Positions 8,537-17,190 of a stretch of 64,000 nt of DNA are shown here, piece by piece. A program made the translations under genes and the position numbers. This DNA comes from Massiliimalia massiliensis (GTDB lineage Bacteria > Bacillota > Clostridia > Oscillospirales > Ruminococcaceae). Numbering within the stretch: the stretch's first letter is position 1; each line of letters begins with the position of its first letter. Below the pieces are notes generated by a model. That model was given only the letters and a program-made list of their open reading frames with translations. It had not been told where the DNA came from and made no database searches. The DNA lies in NCBI RefSeq assembly GCF_900155615.1, contig NZ_FUHT01000004.1, positions 434,001 to 498,000 on the forward strand, read 5' to 3'.

Positions 8537-8566
8537 AGGGCGTTGAGGAAATCTCCTCAACGCCCT
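8537..8566. terminator. Bidirectional terminator between the lipoprotein gene and the Fe-ADH gene
   Basis: A 13-bp perfect stem (8537-8549 with 8554-8566) with a 4-base loop lies between two convergent genes, with a T-rich stretch on the minus-strand side. Confidence 0.85.
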
Positions 8567-8590
8567 GATTCAGTTTTACAACAGAAAGGA

Positions 8591-9742
8591 TTAATAGATA
8601 GATTTGTACAGGTTCAGGATGTCTTCCACAGAGGCGTCTTTCGGGTTGCCCGGTGCGCAGGCGTCTGCATAAGCGGAATTGGCCAGATCCTCCAGATCCT
8701 CTTCCTTTACGCCGATTTCACGCAATGTTTTCGGAATTCCAACATCCTCCGAGAGCTTTTTCACAGCCTCAACAGCTGCTTTCCGGTATTCCTCCTGTGT
8801 CATCCCGTCGACACCTTCCACGCCCATTGCACGTGCGATTTCACGGAATTTATCACCGGTTGCGGGAGCATTGTATTCCATTACATATGGCAGAATCACT
8901 GCGTTGGCGATCCCGTGCGGTGTGTCATAAAAGGCGCCGAGAGGGTGTGCCATAGCATGCACGATTCCCAGCCCGACATTCGAGAAGCCCATTCCGGCTA
9001 CATACTGGCCGAGCGCCATATCCTCTCTGCCCTTTGGTTCGCCGGCGACGGCAGAACGCAGGGAACGCGCGATAATTTCAATCGCCTTCAGATGAAGGGT
9101 ATCCGTCAGCTCCCAGGCCGCCTTCGTGGTATAACCCTCGATTGCGTGGGTCAGCGCGTCCATCCCGGTGGAGGCGGTCAGACCCTTCGGCATAGAGCTC
9201 ATCATGTCGCTGTCGACAAATGCGACGATGGGGATATCATGCGGGTCTACACAGACAAATTTGCGCTTTTTTTCTTCATCTGTAATAACGTAGTTGATGG
9301 TAACCTCGGCGGCTGTTCCGGCTGTAGTTGGAACAGCAAAAATCGGGACGGACTTGTTCGGCGTATTCACCGCGCCCTCCAGGCTAACCACGTCGGCATA
9401 TTCCGGATTTGCGGAGATAATGCCGATTGCTTTTGTTGTATCAATCGGGGAACCGCCGCCGATTGCGATCAGGTAATCTGCGCCGCATTCTGCAAAGACC
9501 TTCAGGCCCTCTTTTACAATCCCGACGGTTGGATTCGCCTTCACGTGATCAAATACCTCATAAGCCAGCCCGTTGTTATCCAGCAGGGAAGTTACTTTTG
9601 AGACAACGTTGAATTTTACCAGATCCTTATCTGTTACAATAAGAGCCTTTTTGAATCCGCGTCCTTTTGCTTCATCGACGATTGAGGCGATTGCCCCCGC
9701 GCCGATATAGCTTGTTTCATTTAGTACCATTCTGTTTGCCAT
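8591..9742 (-). CDS. Iron-containing alcohol dehydrogenase (FucO / 1,3-propanediol dehydrogenase-like)
   Basis: A 383-residue NAD(P)-dependent group III alcohol dehydrogenase that reduces aldehydes such as lactaldehyde or hydroxypropionaldehyde. The nucleotide site appears as GGGSPIDTTKAIG, then PTTAGTAAEVT. The metal ligands lie in MDALTHAIEGY and in HAMAHPLGAFYDTPHG. Length is typical of FucO/DhaT. An AAGGAG site precedes the ATG. It is transcribed alone and converges on the lipoprotein gene. Its substrate is not defined by the neighbourhood; a fermentative or deoxysugar role is a guess. Confidence 0.93.
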   Translation of the reverse strand: MANRMVLNETSYIGAGAIASIVDEAKGRGFKKALIVTDKDLVKFNVVSKVTSLLDNNGLAYEVFDHVKANPTVGIVKEGLKVFAECGADYLIAIGGGSPIDTTKAIGIISANPEYADVVSLEGAVNTPNKSVPIFAVPTTAGTAAEVTINYVITDEEKKRKFVCVDPHDIPIVAFVDSDMMSSMPKGLTASTGMDALTHAIEGYTTKAAWELTDTLHLKAIEIIARSLRSAVAGEPKGREDMALGQYVAGMGFSNVGLGIVHAMAHPLGAFYDTPHGIANAVILPYVMEYNAPATGDKFREIARAMGVEGVDGMTQEEYRKAAVEAVKKLSEDVGIPKTLREIGVKEEDLEDLANSAYADACAPGNPKDASVEDILNLYKSIY

Positions 9743-9900
9743 AAACGGTTCACTCCTTCGCTTTATTTTCTGGTTTCAGTATACCGCAATCTGTTTCTGC
9801 TGTCCAGTATCCTGCGCCATATTGCGAAACAATCATGCTTCGATCAAATACTGCGCAAAAGCAATCAAATCAGAGCAAAATACTTCAAATAATTTATCAG

Positions 9901-9929
9901 TTGAAGTAGCAAGATAATTGTGATACAAT
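9901..9929 (+). promoter_or_regulatory. Putative promoter of the YwlG-like gene
   Basis: TTGAAG at 9901-9906 and TACAAT at 9924-9929 have a 17-bp spacer, 31 bp before the ATG. Confidence 0.6.
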
Positions 9930-9959
9930 AAACTAGAATAAAAGAATGAGGCGATTAGC

Positions 9960-10511
9960 ATGTTAGAAGAAATCAAAAAGCAGTCCGAGCAGGCGGTTCG
10001 TGAGCTGCTGGCACTTGCAGATCCCGGGCCGAAAAGCCTGGTGGTCATAGGCTGCTCTACCAGTGAGGTCGGCGGCGAGAAAATCGGGACGCATTCCAAT
10101 ATGGAAATTGCCGAAGCGATATATCAGGGGATTGCTCCTGTGCTGTCGGAAAAAGGGCTTTATCTGGCGGCCCAGTGCTGTGAGCATCTGAACCGCTCCG
10201 TTATTATAGAGGAAGAGGCGGCTCTGTATTACGGGCTGGAGGCAGTGAACGTGATGCCGCAGATGAAGGCGGGAGGTTCCTTTGCCACGACTGCTTATAC
10301 GCATTTTGACCATCCGGTTGCCGTAGAGGAAGTAAAGGCCTCCTGCGGGATCGATATCGGCGGAACCTTGATCGGAATGCACCTGAAGCGGGTAGCGGTG
10401 CCGGTTCGGCTTTCTGTACGACAGATAGGGGAGGCTCCGATTATCTGTGCCAGGACAAGACCGAAGTTTATCGGCGGGGAGCGGGCGCATTATAACCCTG
10501 AACTGTTATAA
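9960..10511 (+). CDS. YwlG/UPF0340 family protein (TIGR01440)
   Basis: A 183-residue cytoplasmic protein of the UPF0340 family, recognised by the blocks LVVIGCSTSEV, QCCEHLNRS and GIDIGGTLIGMHL. The biochemical role of the family is not established. Full length for the family, with its own promoter. The following MerR gene starts about 70 bp downstream on the same strand. Confidence 0.88.
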   Translation: MLEEIKKQSEQAVRELLALADPGPKSLVVIGCSTSEVGGEKIGTHSNMEIAEAIYQGIAPVLSEKGLYLAAQCCEHLNRSVIIEEEAALYYGLEAVNVMPQMKAGGSFATTAYTHFDHPVAVEEVKASCGIDIGGTLIGMHLKRVAVPVRLSVRQIGEAPIICARTRPKFIGGERAHYNPELL

Positions 10512-10579
10512 AAATTCATTTGATCGTAAATCGCAGAATGCAGAAAGGAAGCTTTGTTTTTTAAAGCGTGGTCATTACT

Positions 10580-10963
10580 ATGACATATTCCATTAAAGAG
10601 GTTGCAGATAAATTTGGACTCACTACCCATACGCTGCGGTATTATGATAAGGAGGGGCTTCTGCCCTCCATCAAACGGACAGAATCCGGCATCCGCAGGT
10701 TTGACGACAATGATCTGGAATGGCTCGGCCTGGTTTGCTGCCTGAAAAATACCGGGATGCAGATTAAGGAAATCAAGCAGTTCCTCGATTGGTGCATGGA
10801 AGGGAAGGATTCTCTGCCAAAGTGCGTGGACCTGCTCTGTGAGCATCGCAGGCATGTAGAAAACCAAATGGCTGAGCTGCAAAAAAATTTGGAAAAGATT
10901 GATTGGAAAATTAACTATTACAGTAATTTATGTAAACATGAAGTGGAGGGAAAAGGCGCATGA
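10580..10963 (+). CDS. MerR family transcriptional regulator
   Basis: A 127-residue DNA-binding protein with the MerR winged helix-turn-helix at residues 3-70 (SIKEVADKFGLTTHTLRYYD) and a C-terminal coiled coil for dimerisation. No metal-binding cysteine cluster is visible, so it is probably a small-molecule or stress-responsive type. I start at the ATG at 10580; a GTG at 10568 would add four residues, and neither has an ideally spaced ribosome site. Its stop overlaps the next start (ATGA), so it is coupled to the Dabb-protein gene. Confidence 0.9.
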   Translation: MTYSIKEVADKFGLTTHTLRYYDKEGLLPSIKRTESGIRRFDDNDLEWLGLVCCLKNTGMQIKEIKQFLDWCMEGKDSLPKCVDLLCEHRRHVENQMAELQKNLEKIDWKINYYSNLCKHEVEGKGA

Positions 10964-11253
10964 TCAAGCATATCGTTTGTTTTAAGCTCAAGGATAACAG
11001 CCCGGAGGCATGCCAAAGGGCAAGGGAGGTTCTGCTTTCTATGAAGGGAAAGGTGGAGCAGCTCAGGGACATCCAGGTAGGGATCGATTTCCTTCACTCT
11101 GAACGTTCCTATGATATTATCCTGGAGGTTCTGCTGGACAGCAGGGAGGATATGGAAGCATACCAAAACCATCCTTATCATGTGGAAACGGTCAAAACCT
11201 ATATGCATCGGGTGCGTTCAGGAAGCGTTGCAGTCGATTACGAAATTGCATAA
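10960..11253 (+). CDS. Dabb (stress-responsive alpha/beta barrel) domain protein
   Basis: A 97-residue ferredoxin-like fold protein. The N-terminal MIKHIVCFKLKD and the later HPYHVETVKTYM segment are the conserved Dabb features. Such proteins form dimers; most have no known activity and some are enzymes or monooxygenase-like. It overlaps the MerR gene by 4 bp, so the regulator may control this gene. Confidence 0.88.
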   Translation: MIKHIVCFKLKDNSPEACQRAREVLLSMKGKVEQLRDIQVGIDFLHSERSYDIILEVLLDSREDMEAYQNHPYHVETVKTYMHRVRSGSVAVDYEIA

Positions 11254-11291
11254 AAAAGCCATTCAAGGGAAATCCCTTGAATGGCTTTTTT
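11252..11291. terminator. Bidirectional terminator between the Dabb gene and glnN
   Basis: A 19-bp perfect stem (11252-11270 with 11273-11291), A-rich on one side and T-rich on the other, serves both convergent genes. The glnN stop codon lies at its outer edge. Confidence 0.92.
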
Positions 11292-13375
11292 TAAACTCGG
11301 TGCAGTAAATCTGTATAGCTTGGCATCGGCCATTTCTTTTTGTCTGTCACAACCTCCATCCGGTCAACTAACGTCCGGGTTTGTTCCATTTTCGGAAGCA
11401 CCTGGTCGCGATAGTATTCCGCGGTTTCCAGGCTGCTTTCGGCCGGGGCGGAAGAGACAAGTTCCTCCAGGCGGTTTGTGGTGTCAACAATCCCATCCAG
11501 AAGGGAAGATAGGTTTTGGAGCAGGCCGTAGATGCTGTGATTCTGTATCCCGGTTTCCTTCAGCTTCAGGTAGCTGTCAGAGATCGAACCGATATATTCG
11601 ACCGATGCGGGAATCACCAGCTTTTTCACCATCTCCAGAAGGGTGTTGGCTTCGATCATAATGATATGGCTGTAGTTTTCAAGCAGAATTTCATACCGTG
11701 ACTGGCATTCCACCTCGCTTAAGACATGGTTTCTGCCAAGAACGCTGATATTTTTTGGCTCCAGATAAGCGGCGGCGGCGTCCACAGTATTCGAGAGGTT
11801 TGGCAGGCCGCGGCGCCTAGCTTCCTCCACCCATTCCTGGGTGTAGTTGTTCCCGTTAAAGATAATCCGTCCGTGCTGCTGCATCGTATCCCGGATAATC
11901 CGGCGGATTTCACCGTCAAAGTCCTTGGAATTGGTAAGCCGGTCGGTAAAGCGGGAGAGCACATCGGCCACAATCGTATTGAGGATGTAATTTGCACAGG
12001 CAATCGAAGCGGACGATCCCACCATCCGAAATTCAAACTTGTTTCCGGTAAAGGCAAAGGGAGAAGTCCGGTTACGGTCACTGTCGTCCTTTTTCAGCTT
12101 GGGAAGGGTTTCAACGCCCATCTGCAAAAAGGCGGATTCCATCTGGTTCTGCGGCTTTTCCCCTTCCGCAATATGATGCAGGACAGAGGTGAGCTGCTCG
12201 CCGAGAAAGATGGAGATAATTGCAGGCGGTGCTTCATTGGCGCCCAGGCGGTAGTCGTTCCCGGCAATAGCGGCGGAAAGCCGGAGCAGGTCGGAATATT
12301 CGTCCACCGCGGTAATGACCGCGCAAAGGAAGGTTAAAAACTGAATATTTTCATAGGGGTTTTTGCCGGGCTCAAACAGGTTGATCCCGTCGTCCGTGCA
12401 GAGCGACCAGTTGTTGTGCTTACCGGAGCCGTTGATATGCGCGAACGGCTTTTCGTGAAGCAGACAGGCAAGACCGTTTTTCTTGGCAATGGTACGCATC
12501 AGCTCCATCGTGAGCTGATTGTGGTCGCACGCAATATTAACCGAGTCAAAGACCGGCGCAAGCTCATGCTGTGCGGGGGCAACCTCGTTGTGTTTGGTTT
12601 TTGCGGTTACGCCGAGCTTCCAGAGCTCTTCGTCAAGCTGGCGCATATAGTCGGCGATCCGAATCCGGATCCGGCCGAAGTAGTGATCCTCCATTTCCTG
12701 TCCCTTAGGCGGTTTTGCTCCCAGCAGCGTCCTGCCGCAGATTTTCAGATCCAGGCGCTTTTCGTACAGTTCGCGGTCGATCAGGAAATATTCCTGTTCT
12801 GCACCCACTGTTACAATCACTCGTTTGGAGGTGGTGTTTCCGAAAGCGCGCAGCAGACGCATGGCTTCATTCGAAATCACCTCCATGGAACGGAGCAGCG
12901 GAGTTTTCGCGTCCAGCGCTTCTCCTGTATAGGAACAAAACGCGGTGGGTATGTAGAGGGTATGATCTTTGATAAAAGCCGGAGAAGTGCAGTCCCACAT
13001 GGTATAGCCGCGTGCTTCGAAGGTGTTGCGCAGGCCTCCGTTCGGGAAGCTGGAGGCGTCCGGTTCCCCTTTGGTCAGCTCCTTTCCGGAGAATTCCAGG
13101 ATGATTTTGCCGTCCGGGGTAGGGGAGATAAAACTGTCCAGCTTTCCAGCGGTAATATTGGTCATAGGCTGGAACCAGTGGGTGAAGTGAGTAGCGCCCT
13201 TTTCCACCGCCCAGTCCTTCATGGCTTCCGCCACGATTTCTGCTACATCCGCCGTCAGCGGCTGGCTGGATTCGATGGATTTTTTCAGCTCCTTATAGGT
13301 GCTTTTGGGCAATTTGTCCCGCATGACGGTATCGCTGAAAACATTGCATCCGAATTGTGAAAAATCAAAATTCAT
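11291..13375 (-). CDS. glnN: Glutamine synthetase type III
   Basis: A 694-residue GSIII, which makes glutamine from glutamate, ammonia and ATP. The length (about 700, against 450 for GSI) and the segments EQEYFLIDRELY, KTKHNEVAPAQHELAPVFD, HINGSGKHNNWSL and NRTSPFAFTGNKFEFR identify the type. An AAGGAG site precedes the ATG. AsnA lies just upstream on the same strand (42-bp gap), so the two ammonia-fixing genes are probably cotranscribed. Confidence 0.97.
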   Translation of the reverse strand: MNFDFSQFGCNVFSDTVMRDKLPKSTYKELKKSIESSQPLTADVAEIVAEAMKDWAVEKGATHFTHWFQPMTNITAGKLDSFISPTPDGKIILEFSGKELTKGEPDASSFPNGGLRNTFEARGYTMWDCTSPAFIKDHTLYIPTAFCSYTGEALDAKTPLLRSMEVISNEAMRLLRAFGNTTSKRVIVTVGAEQEYFLIDRELYEKRLDLKICGRTLLGAKPPKGQEMEDHYFGRIRIRIADYMRQLDEELWKLGVTAKTKHNEVAPAQHELAPVFDSVNIACDHNQLTMELMRTIAKKNGLACLLHEKPFAHINGSGKHNNWSLCTDDGINLFEPGKNPYENIQFLTFLCAVITAVDEYSDLLRLSAAIAGNDYRLGANEAPPAIISIFLGEQLTSVLHHIAEGEKPQNQMESAFLQMGVETLPKLKKDDSDRNRTSPFAFTGNKFEFRMVGSSASIACANYILNTIVADVLSRFTDRLTNSKDFDGEIRRIIRDTMQQHGRIIFNGNNYTQEWVEEARRRGLPNLSNTVDAAAAYLEPKNISVLGRNHVLSEVECQSRYEILLENYSHIIMIEANTLLEMVKKLVIPASVEYIGSISDSYLKLKETGIQNHSIYGLLQNLSSLLDGIVDTTNRLEELVSSAPAESSLETAEYYRDQVLPKMEQTRTLVDRMEVVTDKKKWPMPSYTDLLHRV

Positions 13376-13417
13376 GTAACTGCTCCTTATCCTTTAGATA
13401 TGGCTATTTACTTACAT

Positions 13418-14440
13418 TTATAACAGGGTAATTCCTTTTTCTTCACAGGCTTTGATCATATCATCCTGCCAGATGGAAGCCTGCACCTCGCCGATGTGCG
13501 CTTTCTGCAGCAGAACCATGCACAGCCGCGACTGCCCGATTCCGCCGCCCATCGTGAGCGGAAGCTCTCCGCTTAATAGCTGCTGGTGAAACGGAAGCGT
13601 CTTGCGCTGCTCACAGCCTGCCTGGGCAAGCTGACGCTGCAAAGCCGCAGCGTCTACACGGATCCCCATGGAGCTGAGCTCCACCGCGCGGTTTAAAAGC
13701 GGATACCAGATCAAAAGGTCGCCGTTTAGGGCCCAGTCGTCATAGTCCGGAGCGCGCCCGTCGTGCTTCTGCCCGCTTTTGAGCAGGCCGCCGATCTGCA
13801 TTAAAAAAACAGTCTTATGCTCCCTGCAGACAGCGTCCTCCCGTTCCCTCGGCGTTAGGTCTGGGTAACGGTCTTCCAGCTCCTGCGTGGTGAGGAAGGT
13901 GATATCCGTTGAGAGAAAGCTTTTGATCTGCGGAAAGGTCTCCGCCAAGCGGTTTTGCGTCCCTTTTACCGCCTTGACGATCTGCCGGACGGTTTGCTTG
14001 AGCGTTTCTACGGTACGGGTTTCCGGAGTGATGATTTTTTCCCAGTCCCACTGGTCGACATAGACGGAATGCAGGTTATCCAGCTCCTCGTCCCGGCGGA
14101 TCGCATTCATATCAGTGTAAAGCCCTGTATTCGGCGCAAAATGATAGCGTTTCAGGGCCTGCCGTTTCCATTTGGCAAGAGAATGAACAATTTCCACCTC
14201 GCAGCCGGCGTCCGGCACATCAAAGCCGACCGGGCGTTCTACGCCATTCAGATCATCGTTGAGTCCGCTTTCCGGGCGGACGAACAGTGGCGCGGAAACA
14301 CGGGTCAGGGTCAGGTTTTCAGCCAGCTTTTTTTCAAAGGTATCCTTCACCAGCTTGATGGCAATTTCCGTGTCAAGAATGGAAAGCTTATCGGTATAGG
14401 CTTCCGGGAAATAGCAGGATTCTATGCTCAATCGGGACAA
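13418..14440 (-). CDS. asnA: Aspartate-ammonia ligase (asparagine synthetase A)
   Basis: A 340-residue class II aminoacyl-tRNA-synthetase-like enzyme that makes asparagine from aspartate, ammonia and ATP. Family blocks include NDDLNGVERPVGF, HSLAKWKRQAL, DMNAIRRDE, SVYVDQWDWEK and the C-terminal TMGGGIGQSRLCM. Length matches the family. A strong AAGGAG site sits ahead of the ATG. It heads an operon with glnN. Confidence 0.97.
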   Translation of the reverse strand: MSRLSIESCYFPEAYTDKLSILDTEIAIKLVKDTFEKKLAENLTLTRVSAPLFVRPESGLNDDLNGVERPVGFDVPDAGCEVEIVHSLAKWKRQALKRYHFAPNTGLYTDMNAIRRDEELDNLHSVYVDQWDWEKIITPETRTVETLKQTVRQIVKAVKGTQNRLAETFPQIKSFLSTDITFLTTQELEDRYPDLTPREREDAVCREHKTVFLMQIGGLLKSGQKHDGRAPDYDDWALNGDLLIWYPLLNRAVELSSMGIRVDAAALQRQLAQAGCEQRKTLPFHQQLLSGELPLTMGGGIGQSRLCMVLLQKAHIGEVQASIWQDDMIKACEEKGITLL

Positions 14441-14481
14441 CTCCTTTTCAGATCAGAATTATTTCTCATGTCATAAAAATA

Positions 14482-14510
14482 ATTTTATCATTATTGCGGG
14501 TGTTTGACAA
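14482..14510 (-). promoter_or_regulatory. Putative promoter of asnA-glnN
   Basis: On the minus strand TTGTCA (14505-14510) and TAAAAT (14482-14487) have a 17-bp spacer, about 40 bp before the asnA ATG. Confidence 0.6.
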
Positions 14511-14635
14511 GTAAAGCCTTGCAATTCTCCCTATTTTTTCTGTTTTCACTTTATTCGCGGCCGGGATTTTCCAAAAAATTAAAGAATTTCACGAAAGGCG
14601 GGGGAAAGATAATTTGTAAATATTTCCGGAAAATA

Positions 14636-14664
14636 TTGATAATTATAGGCAAAAAAAGTATAAT
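14636..14664 (+). promoter_or_regulatory. Putative promoter of the murD-M42 operon
   Basis: TTGATA at 14636-14641 and TATAAT at 14659-14664 have a 17-bp spacer, about 35 bp before murD. Confidence 0.7.
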
Positions 14665-14697
14665 AAAATATTAGTGACTGGGATGAGGAGTTGAAGT

Positions 14698-16107
14698 GTG
14701 ATGTTGCGAGAAGCCTCACGTTTTTTTGAAGAATTAAAAGGAAAAAAAATCGCGGTTGTCGGAATGGGCGTGAGCCATTTTGATTTGATCCGCCTTTTGA
14801 TTGGAAAAGGCCTGGATGTCATCGTCTGTGATAAGAGAACGGAAGAACAGCTTTTGCAGAGCTATGCTGAAAACTACAGGGCGCTTTCTGCGCTGGGCGC
14901 GGAATTTTCTCTGGGGGAAGGCTATACGGCGGCTTTTCGGGAGGCGGATATTATCTTCCGTACGCCTGGGATGAATTATTTCACACCGGAGCTGGCCGAG
15001 GCCAGAAAAAACGGCAGGGTAGTCACCTCGGAGATGGAGGTCTTTTTTGACCTTTGTCCCTGCAAAATCTATGCGGTAACCGGTTCAGACGGAAAAACTA
15101 CCACTACCACGCTGATCAGCGAGTTTTTAAAGGCGGAAGGGAAAACGGTACATCTGGGCGGCAATATCGGAAAGGCGCTTCTGCCGGCCATTGAATCGAT
15201 CCGCCCGGAGGACGCCGCAGTGGTAGAGCTTTCAAGCTTTCAGCTAATTTCCATGCGCCAGTCGCCGGATGTGGCTGTTGTCACCAATGTGGCGCCGAAC
15301 CATCTGGATGTACACAAGACCATGGAGGAATATATCAGTGCGAAGAAAAATCTTTTCCTGCATCAGAACGCTTTCTCGAGAACTGTTTTGAATCTTGATA
15401 ATGATATTACCCGGGGCTTTGCACCGGAGGTGCGCGGGGAACTGAGCTGTTTTTCACGCACGCAAAGAGTTTGTAACGGCGCTTACCTGAGGGAGGACGG
15501 AACGCTGATTCGGGTGGTGCAGGGAGAAGAACAGGAGATAATCCATAAGGACGACATCAAGCTGCCCGGAATGCACAATGTGGAAAATTACCTGACGGCG
15601 ATCAGCGCGGTTTCCGATGAGGTTTCTGCCGAGACCATCAGGAAGGTGGCAATGGAATTCGGCGGGGTAGAGCACCGGATCGAGCTGGTGCGAACCTTGG
15701 ACGGAGTGCGGTATTATAATGACAGCATCGCGACCAGCCCGACCCGGACAATCGCGGGTCTAAAGGCCTTTGACCAGAAACTGATTGTGATTGCCGGGGG
15801 ATATGATAAAAAAATTCCCTATGAACCGCTGGCGCCCTATATCAATGAGAGGGTGAAGGTGCTGGTGCTGCTGGGAGCGACTGCTCCTAAAATTGAAAAG
15901 GCAGTGACCGAAGATCCATCCTATCGTCCAGAGGAGCTGACGATTCTTCATGCGGGAACGCTGGAAGAGGCTGTAGAAAAGGCGCGGGAGGCCGCTAAGG
16001 CGGGGGATGTCGTTACTCTGTCGCCGGCGAGCGCAAGCTTTGACCTGTATCTGAATTTTGAACAGCGCGGACAGCATTTTAAGCGGATTGTCCATGCGCT
16101 GCAATAA
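14698..16107 (+). CDS. murD: UDP-N-acetylmuramoyl-L-alanine:D-glutamate ligase
   Basis: A 469-residue cytoplasmic ligase that adds D-glutamate to UDP-MurNAc-L-Ala. The N-terminal UMP-binding fold shows GMGVSHFD. The central ATPase has the P loop VTGSDGKTTTT, then GGNIGKALLP, VVELSSFQL and VTNVAPNHLDVHKTMEEY. The C-terminal domain carries YYNDSIATSPTRTIAGL. Start: GTG 14698 and ATG 14701 are both possible behind a GAGGAG site; the ATG is the more natural. It is followed 3 bp later by an M42 peptidase gene, an unusual partner. Confidence 0.96.
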   Translation: MMLREASRFFEELKGKKIAVVGMGVSHFDLIRLLIGKGLDVIVCDKRTEEQLLQSYAENYRALSALGAEFSLGEGYTAAFREADIIFRTPGMNYFTPELAEARKNGRVVTSEMEVFFDLCPCKIYAVTGSDGKTTTTTLISEFLKAEGKTVHLGGNIGKALLPAIESIRPEDAAVVELSSFQLISMRQSPDVAVVTNVAPNHLDVHKTMEEYISAKKNLFLHQNAFSRTVLNLDNDITRGFAPEVRGELSCFSRTQRVCNGAYLREDGTLIRVVQGEEQEIIHKDDIKLPGMHNVENYLTAISAVSDEVSAETIRKVAMEFGGVEHRIELVRTLDGVRYYNDSIATSPTRTIAGLKAFDQKLIVIAGGYDKKIPYEPLAPYINERVKVLVLLGATAPKIEKAVTEDPSYRPEELTILHAGTLEEAVEKAREAAKAGDVVTLSPASASFDLYLNFEQRGQHFKRIVHALQ

Positions 16108-16110
16108 AGA

Positions 16111-17187
16111 ATGGATGAGCAGGAGAAAAAATTTGCGAAAGGAATGGCTAACAGAATGGAGTTAAGAAATACAATTGAAACGCTCTGCAGGGCGCCGGGA
16201 ATTTCCGGATGGGAGAAAAATGCCTCCATGGCGGCGCTGAACCTGTTGAAGCCCTATGCCCCGAACGCCGAAATTGATGCATTTCAGAATGTATTGGGTG
16301 TTGTTCGTCTGGCCGAGGAGGGAAAACCCACCGTGCTTTTGGACGCGCATATCGATGAAATTGGGATGATTGTCACCCATGTGGATGCAAAGGGATTTTT
16401 GAAGGTAGCAAGCTGCGGCGGAATGGATCGCAGGCTGGTGCTGGGCCAGGAAGTGTCCGTTTATGGCAGGAAGGAGCTTCATGGCGTGATTGCGGCGATG
16501 CCGCCGCATCTGACCTCTTCGGAGGACGGCGCGAAGGTGCCGGAGATTGAACAGATTCTGATTGACGTCGGGATGGAGAAGGATGAGGTAAAAAAGGTAG
16601 TCGCGCTGGGTGACCGGGTGAGCATCCGGTCAGATTTTCACTCCATGCTGGGCAGCCGGGTCGCCTCCCGGGCGCTGGACGACCGGTGCTGTGTCGCAGT
16701 CATTCTCCGCACGCTGGAATTGCTGCAGGATGAAAAACTGGACTGCGGGCTTTCCGTAATGTTTACTACGCAGGAAGAAACCGGCGAACGCGGTGCGGAA
16801 ATTGCCGGCTACCGGCTTAAGCCTGATATCGCCGTGGCACTGGACGTCTCCTTTGCCCATACGCCCGATGCGGATGAATATAAATGTGGAAAGATGGGAA
16901 AGGGCCCGATGATTGGAATGGCTCCGTCCCTGGATCGGAAGATTTCAGCGGAGTTTGTCCGGCTGGCGGAGGAAAAGGGAATCCCTTATCAGACAGAGGT
17001 GATGGGCGGTACGACTGGAACCAACGCGGACGCAATCGGCACCCTGTGCGGAGGCGTGCGGATGGGACTGCTGTCGGTGCCTCTGAAATATATGCATACC
17101 CCAATTGAGATGATTGACCTTGCCGACTGCGAGGCCGCGGCACAGCTGCTTGCGGCCTATCTGTCAGAAGTGGGAAAGGGGGAATAG
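16111..17187 (+). CDS. M42 family metallopeptidase (glutamyl aminopeptidase/endoglucanase-like), first copy
   Basis: A 358-residue dinuclear-metal aminopeptidase of the tetrahedral TET type. Metal and catalytic signatures are the DAHIDEIG block, the ALDDR block, TTQEETGERGA and the final MHTPIEMIDL. Starts at 16144 and 16156 are possible alternatives and would give an N terminus closer to the family (IETLCRAPGISGWE). It follows murD by 3 bp and precedes a second M42 gene by 3 bp. A role in degrading cytoplasmic peptides is the safe assumption. Confidence 0.92.
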   Translation: MDEQEKKFAKGMANRMELRNTIETLCRAPGISGWEKNASMAALNLLKPYAPNAEIDAFQNVLGVVRLAEEGKPTVLLDAHIDEIGMIVTHVDAKGFLKVASCGGMDRRLVLGQEVSVYGRKELHGVIAAMPPHLTSSEDGAKVPEIEQILIDVGMEKDEVKKVVALGDRVSIRSDFHSMLGSRVASRALDDRCCVAVILRTLELLQDEKLDCGLSVMFTTQEETGERGAEIAGYRLKPDIAVALDVSFAHTPDADEYKCGKMGKGPMIGMAPSLDRKISAEFVRLAEEKGIPYQTEVMGGTTGTNADAIGTLCGGVRMGLLSVPLKYMHTPIEMIDLADCEAAAQLLAAYLSEVGKGE

Positions 17188-17190
17188 GAA

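Noticed and set aside
8543-9601. 352-codon plus-strand frame opposite the Fe-alcohol dehydrogenase
   Set aside because: The opposite strand holds all Fe-ADH motifs with a good ribosome site; this frame has a cysteine/histidine-rich nonsense composition.
12416-13360. 314-codon plus-strand frame opposite glnN
   Set aside because: Shadow of glutamine synthetase; no recognisable domain or ribosome site.
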